Shown here: in pieces, positions 63,373 to 64,000 of the stretch
How the letters are laid out: every line of letters begins with the position of its first letter
Position numbering within the stretch: position 1 is the first letter of the stretch
Assembly: GCF_900520355.1 (NCBI RefSeq)
Contig: NZ_LS999521.1
Span: 1,550,001 to 1,614,000 of the forward strand
DNA length: 64,000 bases
From: Acinetobacter calcoaceticus
GTDB lineage: Bacteria > Pseudomonadota > Gammaproteobacteria > Pseudomonadales > Moraxellaceae
Direction of reading: 5' to 3'
Notes under the pieces: generated by a model
The model's database searches: none
The model's input: only the letters and a program-made list of their open reading frames with translations
What the model was told of the DNA's origin: nothing
Translations under genes and position numbers: made by a program

Positions 63373-64000
63373 GGATAACTCCTTTATTTGCTGAATAGTA
63401 GAATCCAGCAATACCTAGAATGGGGCCAATCAATAATATCCATGCTGAATCCAAGCCAATTATTTCAAAGGCATAGGTTGTCAATGCAATAGATATGATA
63501 GTCAGTGTAAAACCAATTGAATTTTGAATAGCTAATGCCGCACCAACTTTTTCGGATGGACAAGATTGGGCGGAAAGCGCAGAGAATTGCGGTGAGTCTG
63601 CAATAACAGAGGCTCCCCAGATCGCAAATAAAACCAATAAGAACCACGCAGGTAAAAAACGCCAGCCTAGAGCAAATACCAAGCAACTAAAACCTGAGAT
63701 AGATAAAGATCCTATAGCAACATATCTATTACCTATATATTTAGAAAGATATCCGCCCACCAAGCAACCAATTGCTCCACATGCCATTACAAAAAAAGTA
63801 AGGAGCGAAATATTGTTGTATCCCAATTTTTCTGGAATACCTGATTTAGCAATAAATAAAGGAATAATCGTCCAAAAGGCATATAATTCCCACATATGAC
63901 CAAAATAACCTATAGCAGCTGCACGAAATTTTCGAATTTTGAAAACCTGAAAAGTACCATCTGATGACACTATATTTTGTGGTTTTGGAGAGACTATTGG
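63365..64000 (-). CDS. MFS transporter, C-terminal part (5' end outside window)
   Basis: The minus-strand frame is open through the right edge, so only about 211 C-terminal residues are seen. A central loop ([22 protein letters not shown]) is followed by about six membrane helices, the second half of a 12-helix MFS protein: [40 protein letters not shown] with the MFS-type loop, and later helices. It is cotranslated with gor. Substrate unknown. Confidence 0.8.
   Translation of the reverse strand, partial: PIVSPKPQNIVSSDGTFQVFKIRKFRAAAIGYFGHMWELYAFWTIIPLFIAKSGIPEKLGYNNISLLTFFVMACGAIGCLVGGYLSKYIGNRYVAIGSLSISGFSCLVFALGWRFLPAWFLLVLFAIWGASVIADSPQFSALSAQSCPSEKVGAALAIQNSIGFTLTIISIALTTYAFEIIGLDSAWILLIGPILGIAGFYYSANKGVIHV

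Overview
The window looks like an Acinetobacter chromosome (A. baumannii/calcoaceticus-type). Supporting signs are the AT-rich Gammaproteobacterial gene content, a fused MoaC-MoaB protein, the tusDCB-tusE cluster beside a GalE-like gene and fumC, and an envelope cluster in which lpxA is followed by a terminator rather than lpxB. The genus call comes from recalled gene order and protein style, not from a search.

Layout. 1-6.1 kb: the 3' part of a molybdopterin oxidoreductase, then the molybdenum cofactor genes moaA-moaD-moaE-moaCB-moeA. 6.2-9.1 kb: an HxlR regulator and a MocR-type regulator divergent from an EamA exporter. 9.1-13.1 kb: the tusDCB and tusE sulfur-relay genes (minus strand), a GalE-like epimerase with an altered active site, and fumC. 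13.1-15.8 kb: a loose stretch of small genes separated by strong hairpin terminators. 16-17.5 kb: a tandem glycine riboswitch ahead of a D-amino acid dehydrogenase. 17.5-24.3 kb: a secreted LprI-like protein, ispF, a phosphatase-like protein, argF, a TetR regulator and ntrBC. 24.3-36.7 kb: rimO, pyrH, frr, uppS, cdsA, dxr, rseP, bamA, skp, lpxD, fabZ and lpxA, linking translation, isoprenoid, phospholipid, outer-membrane and lipid A synthesis. 36.7-40.8 kb: cpoB, 4.5S RNA, recX, recA, hslR and yrfG.

41-61.3 kb is an integrated phage-type element. It has a tyrosine integrase and an AlpA-type factor. It has a lambda-like immunity region (cleavable CI-type repressor, Cro-like protein, five related operators in two clusters). 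It has a leftward operon with a candidate annealing protein, and a rightward operon with a C5 methyltransferase (with a second long frame overprinted inside it), a replication protein and a DnaC-like loader. It carries a minus-strand SEFIR/TIR-like defence gene, RusA, a possible small-terminase-like protein holding helically phased repeats, a large lysozyme-domain protein, a secreted coiled-coil protein, and a second immunity unit (Arc-like repressor divergent from a P22-type antirepressor). I recognise no large terminase, portal, capsid, tail-tube or lysis genes, so it is either a deleted prophage or a phage satellite.

After the element come a gene fragment, about 400 bp without an intact gene, gor (glutathione reductase), and an MFS transporter cut by the window edge. 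I see no complete tRNA, rRNA, CRISPR array or insertion sequence.
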